A stretch of DNA of 64,000 nt from Apostichopus japonicus (taxonomy: Eukaryota > Echinodermata > Holothuroidea > Aspidochirotida > Stichopodidae), in the NCBI RefSeq assembly GCF_037975245.1, contig NC_092575.1:15728310-15792309 (forward strand), in the 5' to 3' direction. Shown in pieces: positions 32,601 through 43,796 of this stretch (its first letter is position 1; each line of letters begins with the position of its first letter). The translations under genes were made by a program, and so were the position numbers. The notes under the pieces are model-generated. The model did no database searches, was not told where the DNA came from, and saw only the letters and a program-made list of their open reading frames with translations.

Positions 32601-35600
32601 TTCTCCTATTCTAGCATACTCGCCTTGAATTAATAACTTGTACCCATACTGGAGCATTTTGTAAAGTTGATATATAGATACTGGTGCAAGGTTAGGTATT
32701 GACCATTCAACAATGTTTGTCACCTACAAACAGACTTGTAGTAAGTCTGCACCCACTGTCCTATTCTAGCATACTTGCCTTGAATTTATAACTTTGTACT
32801 CATACTGGAGCATTTTGTTAAGTTAGTATATAGATACTGGTGCAAGGCTAGGTACCAAAACTCGGGCTTGGAGCCGTCTACTCGTATTTCATACTCGTAC
32901 CAAGGTGTGTCCCACTCGTTATGGTACTCATGAATGTCTTACTAATACTGCTAATACGCTTCAAAGAGTAACAGACACATAACAATGTATGGTGACTTAC
33001 AACCCCAAATCAAATGACAACTGTGGTAAGCTATGAATATCCAAATACTTACTCAGTTCCTTCTAACCCAGTCGAGACACCAGGGGTGACACCCAGATTA
33101 AGTTCCGAAGTGACAGGTGCTATTTGCGACAAAGATGCGGGTACTGCACCCGGCTGTTGGAGTTGCCCTTCTGAGCCTTTGTAAAAAACAAAGAAAACTT
33201 TCTGCTGAATGTCTGAGGCAATTCATATTCCTTTTTGGGATGCATCATTGTTTAAAAGTCATGTCAAGGGGTTGCTATTTGGCTAACATGAGCAAAGTCA
33301 TGACAACTTTAACTTTACCTCTGGTTCTGCAGTGGTATATTTAGACTTGCTCAAGTCATCCAGTCTTTTGTGAGGAGGGGAACATATTTAAAACTGTGAA
33401 AACTCCCACATGGGCTTTGGTTTCTAATTTCTGATGATATGGCAACTTACTACAAATTTTCATAGGTTCTCATACAATGGAAATCACTGAAAAGATATCT
33501 GTCATATTTTAACCTAAAGAATCAGGCTTGGCAAAACATAAGGAACATAAGTCAAAACCTAATGTGTTCAAAGTTGAACTGTGTTTCTGTAATTCTTGCT
33601 CCTCATTATTCTTGCGCCTCATACACTGATTAACAATATTCTACAATACATCACCACCATCATCATCACCACCACCACCACCACCACAATCATCATCACC
33701 ACCATCACCACCACCACCACCATCACCACCACCATCACCACCACCACCACCACCTAAAATGCCTGGAAATCTTCAATATTAGTAATATAAAATCAAACAT
33801 ACCTGGTGGGGGTGGTGGGGCTGATGATGCCAGTGCTGTGAGATAAGCGTTGACAAACTCCGAGGCAGCGTTGGCATAGTACGCTGCTAGTAATTCTGTA
33901 TCGCCGGACGTGGAATCTGCCGGGGGTGCGACAGCGGGGACTGGTTCCGAGGGAGGCTCTGTCACTGGGGGTGCAACATCTGCAACCTGAGAGGCGAGAC
34001 TCGGGGCTGCTGAGTGGATGGCTTGATGTGAGGAGGGTGGCACGGAAGACTGGGTCGTAGAGTATCCTTGGTGTACCGGTGCATATGCTTGTGCGGTAGT
34101 TTGAGTTGGCCTTATAGGCTATGAAATGATATTAAACATCGGATGAATTTAAGATCATCCAAAATTTTATTGGAGATCAAATTCAACATAGTGTCAGTTC
34201 CAGTATTCAATCAAAGAAGTACTCTGCTATCTCTATCACCCAACTTAACCGCCTGACCCCTGAATGGAGACTAAGGTTTCTATGTCTCAAATACTGCATT
34301 CAGATTACGAACTCAACGTTACCCGGGTCGACCATGCGCGTTCCACAAGCTTGCCGTGACCTTCGGCTTATTAATTTCACTAAATTCCAGAGCCTGCTTA
34401 TATACTCTGTGCTTAAATAAGCGCACTGGGACACAGATCCCAATCGCAGTGTCTGTTTGCGGTCTGGGGGCGAAGAGCAACTCTTATTACCTCCCTAAGA
34501 CTCTGAATCCATGGGAAGTTACACATCTATTGACAGGAAGAGTGCAGATATGTCAGGGGATATGCTGTATTGCTGATGATGGGGCAAGGAAGGGGGGAGG
34601 GATACCAAACCTGTAGATGACCACTAATGGCACATAGCTGCCACGATTTGCTGCCACCAAATACATTTGATATTTGACAATTATTACCATAACCCCAACC
34701 CCCATCCCCAATCCCCTGATTTGAACACTACCCTTCTAGCTATTGAAACTATATTTTGCATATATTTTCACGGTACAGTTACGATGAAAAACTAGAACAC
34801 AAGAGTTTACACCAATTGCATTGGACATTCCTGGTTTCGATGTCAGTCCTGTCATTTAGAGAATGTAAATGCTTCATAGTACTGACCCAGATAAAAAGGT
34901 TTTGACAATGTTCCATTTTGATATATATATTTTAGACAACTTACATGAGATGGCAGCTTGGGCTTTGGTAGTTCAGATGAGCCAAGTAGCCCGGGATGAA
35001 GGTAACCTTCACCATCAGAATCATCAGAATCTTCTGCTGGCTTCTCTGTAAAAACAAGATCAAAACAAAAAAACAAAATGAAAGTACTGAAAACAAACAA
35101 AATCAAGGAAACCTTTATGGCAAATTTACGAGTTGTTACAAACTTGCCATCAATTGCATCTGTAGTTTATGCCAGTTCTGTATTTAATAGCCAGTAATTT
35201 GTTATGACCTGGTAATTTTATACTTTCAAATCAAAAGAATGACTTTAAAAGGGTGAAATGTTGCACTCATCTAGCGGAATTAATAATGAGGTGAAGCACT
35301 TTCCTTCTAAACTTGTCTTCTGTGTTGAGTCTTTTACAAGTACATTATGGTGGTGTCCTATGATTTGCATAGTGGTAGCATATTGGTGGGACGATACTGT
35401 ACCACCAGATTTTATATCCATCTGGAACATTACAGCAGCTTTTTTATTCGATTTTGATACATTTTTCGTCGCACTATGGGATATTAAAATCCCATAACAA
35501 TGTAGATTACTTAGCTTAGCGGGTCAGATTTCATTTCCAATACCGCAGCTTGAGACAAAACTGTAAGACAAGCCTATTTTACAAGTAGTTTAGATTGTTA

Positions 35601-38600
35601 CGAAAATGTTGAGTAATCGAATCGGATACACAAGTACTGATTCACGGTACTTTAATTCAGTGAAAGAAAATCTAGAAGGGCATCTTTGTTCGATCAGTTG
35701 CTAACTTATTTTGAGTAATACTTTGTAGGTTTATTTAAATTGAATACCAACATGCATATTGCTGCTGCTTAAAGGAAGGACTAGATACCTGAAAGAGATA
35801 TTCCTTTCCTTTATGACAATTGCATCAGAAATGAAGCTGAAGTAAGGTGCAAGGTTTGCAAATGAAATAAACCTTTACATTACATAATCATACAACTGCA
35901 CTAGATGTAGGATTACAAATATTCTGTACTGTATGATATGTAGTTAAACTTTGGACTAACAAAATTATTGCAACCACATCATCAGCAACTTTTACTGACA
36001 TCAAAAAGCATCTCTGGAAAGCAGTGTTTCTGCACTGAGCGGGACTACCCTCATTTAAGATGACCATAATTAAAAAACAAAATATGCGTAAGTATTTCAC
36101 GGGATTGGTCCGATTGTCCTAACCCTCACAATCCAATACACGATCCAACTTGAGAGCACTTACTAACAAATCAAGCTCTGTTGACTAATTCTTTCGAGAC
36201 TTACCTGGTTCTTTTGGGATTGGTGCCGGGACATACTTCCCCTCCTTGATACACTTGACGATGTGTCTGTAGTAAGGATTCAGATAGTGGTCGTAGTTCA
36301 GGAAGTCAAACTGCGGATTTTTGGATTGCCTCGCCTTGATCACGATCTCCATCTGAGGGTTCTGTTTGGCGATGAACGATGCCGTTCGCTCAATGATGAG
36401 GTTCAATTTCTGAGTTCCGGGCTATGTTAAAAAATTAACCGTGAAAACTTACGTTAAGTCTGGATAGAGATAAATCAAGATCGGTAGTCTTTGATCCATT
36501 TCCAAAATCTGTAAACCTCAATGAGAAGATGGGTTTTGTTAGTACTTTGTCACCACAGTACAGGGAGGAATACAGGGCACAACAATTTACCAAGTACTTT
36601 GGGAGTGACCAAAAATAAAATAAAAACTTAAGAACATTTCGAAGAAATCCTGGCAAGGAAAAGTCCTACCTAGAACACCGTGGGTCTGCAATTTGAGGAA
36701 ACACTATACAGTCTCTACTCACCAGAGTACAATAGGATTAGCAAACATATATAGGATGAATACGATGTAAATTTGGTTGAATTGTCTGGGTATGGAAGAT
36801 TCAGATCTCCACATCTCCCTAGAAGTGATAAAGGTAATCTTTTTCATCAGCATCATGCTAATTACAGCTCCACTCTCAGTTTGAAAATTTTCTCACGACT
36901 TTGTCAAAGTTTTTTGTTTTCATTTTTTTAAAGTTTTGAAGCAAAAGTGAGCAAAATTTGACTTCCTATTGTATTGTAAATACTTGGTACTGCCCTTTTT
37001 AACCTGGAAAATGATCAAAATTGGACTTACCCAAATCATTCCGGCAGGGTTTGTCTCTCGTTGTGGCTTCTTCCTCCCGGTGAAGTTTTGATATTAACAT
37101 TACTCTATGAATGACTTGAATACGTTGTTCTTCGAGACAGAGCCTCTTTATGTGACAATGAGCAAATATGTTTCTTTTTTCATTTTGAAAACAACTGGTT
37201 GTAGGCAGCCATCATAATGATAGTTGTTTATGATATGAAGATAGATTGTATCGGCTTACCGTCTCAATTCCCGAGGGTAAATTTAATGATTCGGGAGCCA
37301 TAAATGGCTGTTCTGGCTCAGGGGTTGGTACTCTTTCCTTGGCTAACCTCTCTGCTTTCTCTGTATCAAGGTAAATTAACATTCGTTTCTCTTTAAGGAT
37401 GAAACTTAACTACTTCTGTACCTTAATGAAAACAGCCACTCCAAAATGAATATATTGCTTGTCTTGTTAACAAGTGATTGTAACACTAGTTTGCAACTGT
37501 CTGTTATTTGAAACAGTGTCAAAGTCCAGAAGAAGAAATATTTGCTATGGAATCACACCTACTTGCTTCAAGTTCACTAATGGTACCAAAACTGTGGCAA
37601 TTACAACTGTCAATGTCTCACAAAAGCCAAGAAGGAATTGCAAGCAAAATTTGTTCAGCATGCTTAGTAATAGGACCTTTCAGTATTCAAAGATGATTTT
37701 TTTTCCACTGGACTATACTTTTAAATTAACAATGACATATAAACAAATTAAAGAATACATACTGTAGGTTTCAGGTACTTTTTCTCAATAATGTCACAAG
37801 AAAGGTGGAAAATATTATCTTGACACTCAAAAAACCCATAAAAAACAGATCACCCATGCTTTTACTTGAATCCATTCAACTCCATAACAACTCTGGTCTC
37901 AAAGAGCACCAAGGGACTAGACAAGTCATTAAGCTTGAAAAGCCCTTAAAAATTTCAAAAGTTCTGGTTCACATTTATTCCTTGAAAATTTCCAAATATT
38001 CAAACAAGATTTCTTGTCTTAACCTCGAACTGCTTTGATGCATCTAGCATGATTCATTTGGATGATGTAGACATCGGTACTACTGACAACGATAAAGACC
38101 ACCACTGCTTTTGTTGAATCTATGCAGTTTATAATTCTTAAAACATTTTTGTTTGATTCCTAGTTTCTTTTTTTTTCCATGGTAACCTTGTCTTTTTCCT
38201 ACCTTGTAAAGCGTTTCATTCCTTTGTATTTTCAAGAAACAACTTAAAACATTTGTTGGATTCCTAGTTTCTTTTTTTTTGCTTGGTTTCCTTTGTCTCT
38301 TTCCTACTTTGTAAAGCGCTTTGAAACACTGTATTAAGCGCTATATAAATGTAATTTATTATTATTTTATTATTTATAATACTCTTTTCAAACTTGATAG
38401 ATTTTCAGGTATGACCTACCTGCTTCATCCTCGGTAGGCATCGTGGGATCGTACTCCTCTGACTGGTTAGAGCCTCCTTCGCCGTACGCAGGTGCCACAG
38501 CTCCGTAATACTTCTGGTCTCGAAGAGCACCCATGGATTGGTGGATTCTCTTCAGTTCTTCCTCTGTAAAATATATTTGAAAGTGTTCCAAAAATTAGGA

Positions 38601-41600
38601 GAAACAACCATAGCACATGGCCAAAAATATACTCAAAGCCTTAATTAGTAGTCTTAAAACTAAGATTGCCTATTTGACCTTTTACTGACCGATTACTGAG
38701 ATGAATTCCCCTCATCCCTCTGTTTGTCTCGCCATCATTCCAGACCGAAACCCGCGACATGAAATTGAAAACTTGCAGGGTCTTTCGTCAGTAAATTCAG
38801 AATAATCTCTTTATAAAGGTCATTATGAACTATAACTTTATGAAAAGCTCTTGTCTGCACAAGCAGGTTTATGGTTTTACAAATTAACAGTTAACCTACC
38901 TTTTCTGGATAACATCTGCAGATCGTGGAAGACTTTTCACACTACCTTGTCTTGGATATATTCGTTTAGCCTTCCCCCTTTTCAGAAGACGCCCAAAATA
39001 AAGCTAGCCATTTACAGTTTTGATGATAAAGAAGCCAACATTATCTGACAATTTTGCATCATTTTATTTTTTCACTAAGGGTTCAAGATTTGAAATACTG
39101 TATACATCACATTTAAAAAGTGGTATAAAGGGCATACCCGCTTTATACTGTACATACAGTACTTAACTAACTTCTGGTGAGACCAAATGAACAGAAACTA
39201 TACTGTATATACTGAAAGAAATACATTTACTAAGTTTTAACATTAACCATGAAAATGTTATATGTTATAACGGTTCCACAGAAAGAGGACTAGCACCAAA
39301 TGGAAATCAATGGTCGATGTACTCACCGGCTATGGGAACATTAACACAAAGAATGGAGTTGACAATACACAAAACTTCACATTTAGTGAATACAGTACTG
39401 TAGTTTTAAATCGCCGTTAGGTGAAGGCCTTGCACACGGGCAAGAACAAAACTACTACAGCTGTAGGATCATCTTGCTCACAGAGGAGGTGTGAGAAGCG
39501 TAGGCTTCCGGAGGAAAGCCTACCAACATACAGTAGTATTTCGTATAGAATCACACAAACAAACACATACATGTATTAATGTTCACAGTCCTTTATTTTT
39601 GTCTCAATATAACAAATAAAAGAGATCCATATTTGTAAGTTATTCAATATCAAAAGCAGCCATTCATAAACTTTAGCAAGTATATGCTGTACCATTTTAT
39701 GGATAAAAATTTCCAACACTGCATTATCAAGAAAGAAAATAGAAGTGAAAGTACACAGATACAAGGGACCCTGAAGCAGCCTCCAAAAGGGGCTAGCAGC
39801 TAGCACTTCCCGTGCAGAACTATACTTTGTATGATATAAACAGTTCTTCATTAAGGCCACAGATTAGGTAATGACAAAGCTACTGCAACAACTGATACAA
39901 AAAAAAATTGTAACTGCCTACATAACTGAAAAACAAAAAAAATACATCCATTACTTTGTTAAATCCCACTATAGAGCCAGCCCTTCTACGATCTACTAAT
40001 GAGATGAAGGTTTGCAGGTTTTCAAAAGAGGGTGAAATTTAGATGCCCACTCGAAGGAAGTTCATCTCAATAGATTTTCCAAACCAACATTCTCTGTAGA
40101 AAGCTTGTAACTGTACAAAACATTCAAATATAATTAAAAAATGTTACAAAGACAATATCATTTAACTCTAATTTTTTTTACCACTACTTAAAATCTGTCA
40201 CTGGAAAACTTTCCCACAATACATCTGTTCAATCCAGGTAAAAAGTTGCAATGCCTGTGAGAAGGTGGTTTAAAGTCAATTACTTGACTATCAATACAAG
40301 CCTAGTTACCATAGTCAGCTATGAAATACGACAAACCCTACCATGGTACAAGAAATTATAACATTAGTTGCTAGCTACCATCTCTATTCTTTTGGCCCCT
40401 TTTTCGTCAAAGTGTCTACACAGTAAATTTCATACAAGTTTAAATTCCTGTCCATCCAACAATAACCAGTAATTATTACTTACAAGGAGATGTCATAAGC
40501 ATCTACTGTATCATCAAGCTTTCTTCATTTGGTGGTTCCAGATCCCTTTGCACCCCAGTGGTGAAAGATGATTTGGCTCTCTTTCCTCGTGGGCCATCCG
40601 TTCCAGTACGTGTGTGTGTGTGTAAACAGGCCATAAAATCTCAAGTCATCCTTCCATTGGCACATGTTCTCTTCGTTTGCAGCTATTTCAGAGAGTTAAG
40701 GCAGCGATCTCGTTTTCAAGATATCCGTGCCGACACTCAAAACAGTGGTTCATTACGACTTTTTCTTTGCCTACGCATGCAATGCTGGCCAGCATTACAG
40801 TACAAAGTGAATATACCAATACGACATGATATATCAACGTGACTTGATATACCGGTGTCATATGAGGTACTGAATGAAGTATTAAAGCGGTAAACCCACT
40901 ATATAAGAACTGTACAATTTGCAAGTTATCAACCATGGTTATCACAATAAAACTGCACGAAATACTGTAAGAGCACAAGACATAATGTGTTCAGTACCTC
41001 TTTTAGTCTCTTCTTCCATGAGGTCAGTTCTAAGGGCCAAATACCGCTCTTCATCGCAGATGGCCTCTATGCGAGCCTCTTCCTCTGACAGATGGTGGAC
41101 CTGGTTCCAAGAATGGACCTTATCAATCTCTGATAGATCAGACAGGTGGCCCCTCCCATCAAATCTGTAGAGACAAAATGATTGTGAAGGAGAAACCAGT
41201 GCGATGCAAAACAAACATTACATTTCTTTAAATGTCAGGTGCCATCATGGGGGGGGGGGCGGTGACAAGATACTGTAGAATCTGTCAGTTTGTAAACTGG
41301 ACTCACAGCAATCAACTTTTAAAGTACAGTAAAGTAGACATCAAGTGCAATAAAAATTAACAGCATAAACATCAATTAAAAATGTACTGACATCAATAAT
41401 TTGACCATTTGATGGGTCATCAATGTTTTGTATGAATTGGTCATATATGCTCAGTCTCAATTAATGGGCCTGGCAAACAGTTGGCAAGAAAGTACATCGT
41501 CATGATTGTGTTATTATTTACTTCACAATAGTACCAACAAGAAACTTTTTTTGACAATCAAGATTGAATGCATCATGAGGGTTTAAATTCACATCAATTC

Positions 41601-43413
41601 AACAAAACAAATTGTTTCTTACAATTTCATTAAATGAAACTACTGAGAACATTGATGGAGTATATAACTTTCTTCCCATTTTTGATGACCTACTCACTAT
41701 AGTTTTCCCCTCTGGATTAAATGATCTTTCTTGTTATGTAAACAAACCAGACTACATTATATATAGAGTTACAGACCAATCTGCTTTTCATCTCTCTAAT
41801 CAATCTCTAAGGCACATCCTTAATTGAACATTCAAAACTTACAAAACATAGATTGTAATATGTGAAACTTAACACAGGTAACTTGCAGTGATATCATACT
41901 ATGTGGGAACAGTGAGAGGGCAGTAAATCCAACTTACTAAATACTGTACATGTACAGTACTTAGGATCAGTTGGTTGGATAAATAAAATAATATATAAAA
42001 ACTGAACAATGAGCTACGTCTATATCAATATTCCTGTTAATAATATTGTACATTGTGATTAAGTCTTGTCGAAGGAGTCTTTTTTTGCATTGAGAATAGA
42101 TCCAGTTCTTTAAGCCTCTCCTCATAGCTTTTATTCCTCAAGCCTTTAATAAGTTTTGTCATGCTTCGTTGCACTCCTTCTACTAAATTTATATCTTTCT
42201 TTAAGTATGGCCTCCATACTTGCACTCCATATTGAAGATGTGGTCGTACCAGTGATTTATACAGACATATGATGGTCTTTCTGTTAAAGTTGGAGAAATT
42301 TCGCTTGATGATGCCGATTACTTGATTCGCTTTCTTGACGGATTGTGCTATTTGTTTACTAAATTTCATATTAGTATTGACTAAAACCCTTAGATCCTTT
42401 TCTTCATTTTTGGTTTCTAATTCCTTTCCATCCATGTGGCACTGGTGTTTGGGGTTGTTACTGTATGTCCAAAGTGTAACACTGAACATTTATTAACATT
42501 AAATTTCATCTGCCACTTTTTAGTCCATTTGATTAAGTTGTCCAGGTCCTGTTGTAAGATTTGCCAATCGTTGGTAGCTTGTATGGGACAAATGACCTTT
42601 GTATCATAGACGCAAATTTGCTTATTTCTAATTTAACATCCAAGTCCATGTCGTTCATGTAAATTGTGAAACACACCGGAACCAAGACTGATCCTTGTAT
42701 TACAGAACTTGTTACTTTTGTCCATGTCGATTCATATCCATTTAAAACAACTCTTTGTTTCCGATAATTTAGCCATTCTTCAATCCATTTAAGTATTGGT
42801 CCCTCTATACCATGAGCTTTTATTTTTTTGATAAGCCTTTTATGGGGTACTTTGTCGAAAGCCTTTTGTAGATCTAGATAAACGACGTCTACTGGTATTG
42901 CAGTAATTTTATCCCAATATATTATCATGTTTGATACACATGATCTCGCTCTCCTAAATCCGGCTGCAGTATATTTGCCTAAATATATAATGTAAGCTTG
43001 ACTGTAAAATGTATAAACTATCATGGGCATTCATTTGCAACCAAATCTTGCACATTACTCAATTGTTTAGTAACAGTTATAATTTGGCTGCAGTATGATA
43101 TTTGCCTAAATAATGTAAGTAGCTTTTATATTGGCATATCCTACGTAAGAAAACTTGCCTAGCCTAGGCCTACAGTAAATTCGTCAGTTATATACCTATC
43201 GATCATCATGGAAGTGTCACCCATCCAAGGAACCAGATATTGCCCACGATGAATTGCCATTGCAGTTGAATCATCTTTAAACAATTTACTAGCGTATCCT
43301 ACTACACATAGGGCCTCAATATCTTCTTCTCTCTGTTTCTTTGCTGCAAGTTGCCTCCTTTCTTGATAATCCAGCCCTCCTCTGCTATGCTTGCTGGACC
43401 TCACATACGCCAT
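26572..43413 (-). CDS. SFSWAP: SFSWAP, splicing factor SWAP, 15 coding exons, 933 residues
   Basis: Coding exons, 5' to 3' on minus: 43196-43413, 40998-41164, 38420-38563, 37260-37360, 36205-36421, 34945-35045, 33803-34118, 33053-33176, 31900-32153, 30844-31395, 30243-30404, 29455-29587, 28478-28549, 27743-27911, 26572-26643. Every junction is GT-AG and phase-consistent; the sum is 2802 bases. Domains: N-terminal SWAP/DRY_EERY domain (residues about 33-125; [30 protein letters not shown]), SURP1 (about 211-265), SURP2 (about 475-530), the FSIKPRD block after SURP2, a charged helix ([12 protein letters not shown]) and RS/RE-rich segments (about 786-880). Human SFSWAP is 951 residues with the same order. 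It is a nuclear regulator of alternative splicing; SURP modules bind splicing factors, and family members autoregulate by intron retention. Intron 1 carries a dead LINE. The last two exons show no match I recognise. Confidence 0.95.
26644..27742. other. SFSWAP intron 14
   Basis: 1.1 kb, AT-rich. The words 'ATTCTTGTATCATTAATGTC' and similar recur near 26660 and 27285, hinting at an old duplication. No other feature. Confidence 0.4.
27743..27911 (-). CDS. SFSWAP: SFSWAP exon 14: Ser/Lys-rich segment
   Basis: Acceptor TTTTTACAG|CAGTCC, donor CTAGAG|GTACCT, phase 2 to 0. It encodes [20 protein letters not shown], then [19 protein letters not shown] and a KKKPSLE end. It continues the RS domain; the [13 protein letters not shown] part is not familiar. 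Confidence 0.8.
28478..28549 (-). CDS. SFSWAP: SFSWAP exon 13: RS repeat
   Basis: A 72-base exon, acceptor ATATAACAG|GGTGAGG and donor TCAGA|GTAAGT, phase 2 to 2. It encodes [20 protein letters not shown] and SRS. Confidence 0.85.
28906..29360. mobile_element. Retroposon 3' tail in SFSWAP intron 12
   Basis: TTTTGTAAAGCGCTTTGAAG, then GCGCTATATAAGTTGC and an ATT-rich end (29295-29358) are the recurrent 3' end of CR1/L2-type retroposons in marine animals. The left limit is uncertain; GATT repeats at 28904 may be unrelated. Confidence 0.5.
29455..29587 (-). CDS. SFSWAP: SFSWAP exon 12: RE/RS and poly-Ser
   Basis: Acceptor GCCCCCGTAG|GAGAAAG, donor ATAAG|GTATTT, phase 1 to 2. It encodes [20 protein letters not shown] and a Ser8 run, then PRAYQTS, which resembles the PTAYR motifs of vertebrate SFSWAP. 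Confidence 0.88.
30243..30404 (-). CDS. SFSWAP: SFSWAP exon 11: charged helix
   Basis: Acceptor CATCCTCTTGCAG|CTGAAAAG, donor GCAG|GTAAAA, phase 1 to 1. It encodes [20 protein letters not shown], then [20 protein letters not shown], closely like the human LEDRLAAAAREKLAQASKE...RKRKAALFL segment. Confidence 0.95.
30583..30655. repeat. Three tandem copies of a 25-26-bp unit (intron 10)
   Basis: GGAATGACCATTAGGCTATA starts at 30583, 30609 and 30634, the third copy with CCAATAGGC. Minor intronic tandem repeat. Confidence 0.75.
30844..31395 (-). CDS. SFSWAP: SFSWAP exon 10 (largest)
   Basis: Acceptor CCCTCTCCAG|CACCCG, donor CAAG|GTACTA, phase 1 to 1, 552 bases. It begins [20 protein letters not shown], with acidic EESDSDEE, matching the vertebrate PISFAIK block, and continues through a Pro-rich low-complexity region ([16 protein letters not shown]) to [12 protein letters not shown]. 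Confidence 0.93.
31900..32153 (-). CDS. SFSWAP: SFSWAP exon 9: SURP2
   Basis: Acceptor CATCCATCAG|AACGAAC, donor AAAG|GTATGT, phase 2 to 1. [40 protein letters not shown] and [13 protein letters not shown] carry the SURP signature (hydrophobic helix, F-D/E-F, H--YYE). Confidence 0.95.
32498..32535 (+). repeat. (ACATT)n retroposon-like tail
   Basis: AATGCACCTTTTAACAATAT, then ATTTACATTACATTACATTA looks like a SINE/LINE 3' end in SFSWAP intron 8. A similar CCTTTACATTACAT word ends near 35885. Confidence 0.45.
32548..32857. repeat. 155-bp tandem duplication in SFSWAP intron 8
   Basis: Two units (32548-32702, 32703-32857) begin CCATTCAACAATGTTTGTCA and end TAGATACTGGTGCAAGG-TAGGTA, about 90 percent similar. 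Non-coding. Confidence 0.85.
33053..33176 (-). CDS. SFSWAP: SFSWAP exon 8: linker
   Basis: Acceptor TTTTTACAAAG|GCTCAG, donor ACTGA|GTAAGT, phase 1 to 2. Gln/Pro/Val-rich linker [20 protein letters not shown] without a domain, as in the same place in vertebrate SFSWAP. Confidence 0.85.
33651..33754. repeat. (CAC/CAT)n microsatellite
   Basis: Alternating CACCAC and CATCAT triplets about 50 bases from the SFSWAP exon 7 donor, inside intron 7. Confidence 0.9.
33803..34118 (-). CDS. SFSWAP: SFSWAP exon 7: Pro/Ala-rich linker
   Basis: Acceptor ATTTCATAG|CCTATA, donor CCAG|GTATGT, phase 0 to 1. It encodes a Pro/Ala/Ser linker, then [20 protein letters not shown] and PPPPPG, similar to the AAMYYSYYML...PPPPG region of human SFSWAP. 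Confidence 0.92.
34945..35045 (-). CDS. SFSWAP: SFSWAP exon 6: acidic YLHP segment
   Basis: Acceptor TTTTTACAG|AGAAGC, donor TCAT|GTAAGT, phase 1 to 0. [20 protein letters not shown] corresponds to DDEEDGNYLHPSLF in vertebrates. Confidence 0.93.
36205..36421 (-). CDS. SFSWAP: SFSWAP exon 5: SURP1
   Basis: Acceptor TTTTAACATAG|CCCGGA, donor CCAG|GTAAGT, phase 0 to 1. [20 protein letters not shown], then [20 protein letters not shown] is a near-textbook SURP module. Confidence 0.96.
37260..37360 (-). CDS. SFSWAP: SFSWAP exon 4
   Basis: Acceptor CTTGATACAG|AGAAAG, donor GACG|GTAAGC, phase 1 to 0. [18 protein letters not shown] parallels EEPFVAPLGLSVPSDVELP. Confidence 0.92.
37800..38370. mobile_element. 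Retroposon 3' tail, internally duplicated, in SFSWAP intron 3
   Basis: TTTGATTCCTAGTTTCTTTT ... CTACCTTGTAAAGCG (38150-38215) is repeated at 38258-38330 and ends in TTGTAAAGCGCTTTGAAACA, then GCGCTATATAAATGTA and (ATT)n. This is a CR1/L2-like 3' end. No coding part remains; the left limit is a guess. Confidence 0.5.
38420..38563 (-). CDS. SFSWAP: SFSWAP exon 3
   Basis: Acceptor ATATTTTACAG|AGGAAG, donor GCAG|GTAGGT, phase 1 to 1. [20 protein letters not shown], then GAVAPAYG and [11 protein letters not shown] match vertebrate EEYKRLSEAL...YDPSEPTEEE. Confidence 0.9.
38564..40997. other. SFSWAP intron 2
   Basis: 2.4 kb. The plus-strand frame at 40558-40842 and the minus-strand frame at 39576-39860 lack domains, codon signal or splice context, so I call no gene here. 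Confidence 0.5.
40998..41164 (-). CDS. SFSWAP: SFSWAP exon 2: DRY_EERY core
   Basis: Acceptor TTGTCTCTACAG|ATTTGATG, donor AGAG|GTACTG, phase 2 to 1. [14 protein letters not shown] and [20 protein letters not shown] are diagnostic of the SWAP N-terminal domain. Confidence 0.97.
42037..43030 (-). mobile_element. Decayed non-LTR retrotransposon RT in SFSWAP intron 1
   Basis: Minus-strand frames 43030-42533 and 42489-42037 encode consecutive parts of a Jockey/CR1-type reverse transcriptase. They show [41 protein letters not shown] (for the usual VPQGSVLGP), then [36 protein letters not shown] and [11 protein letters not shown]. The frame shifts exactly where the catalytic FADD motif should be, and its acidic pair is not preserved. 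There is no endonuclease part. It lies in the same orientation as SFSWAP. Confidence 0.9.
43196..43413 (-). CDS. SFSWAP: SFSWAP exon 1: start and SWAP N-terminus
   Basis: ATG at 43413-43411 in GAAAATGG context. [20 protein letters not shown] precedes [14 protein letters not shown] and [14 protein letters not shown]; donor GATAG|GTATAT, phase 2. The start matches the N-terminal length of the family. Confidence 0.93.
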
Positions 43414-43796
43414 TTTCTCTTTGGCGACAGGTTGAAGCTGGCCACCAAATTGATGAACCGCTGAAAAATTAACACAGTCTACCTTGATTATGGGTATTGA
43501 AGGTATGGAACGCCAAAAACGACAAAAAATGCATTAAAAAATTATGTTAACCTAAGTCAATATGTGAACACAAGGTTATCGCCACATAATGACAAAGAAC
43601 AATTTAAGTCCTTATGTGGCACTAAAAGCACCTCCACATAATGATCAGGAACATTTTACTTATCATGCGATCCTAACACTGCCACATAATAACCGCCAAT
43701 ACCGACAATATTCACAAGTCCTTATGTGGGGATCTCATAAGGACTAACGCAGATCGTTACTCCTTATGTGGCGATTTGAGTATCCACATAAGGACC
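43414..43796 (-). promoter_or_regulatory. SFSWAP upstream region with decamer cluster
   Basis: Seven copies of CCTTATGTGG or its reverse complement, some with one change (CCACATAATG/A), lie at 43582, 43610, 43634, 43682, 43730, 43762 and 43784, in both orientations, 170-370 bases upstream of the SFSWAP ATG. The word resembles a CArG box with a G inside. Function is unknown. Confidence 0.5.

Noticed and set aside
40558-40842. Plus-strand gene inside SFSWAP intron 2
   Set aside because: No conserved motif, no supporting exons, and opposite to a well-supported gene.
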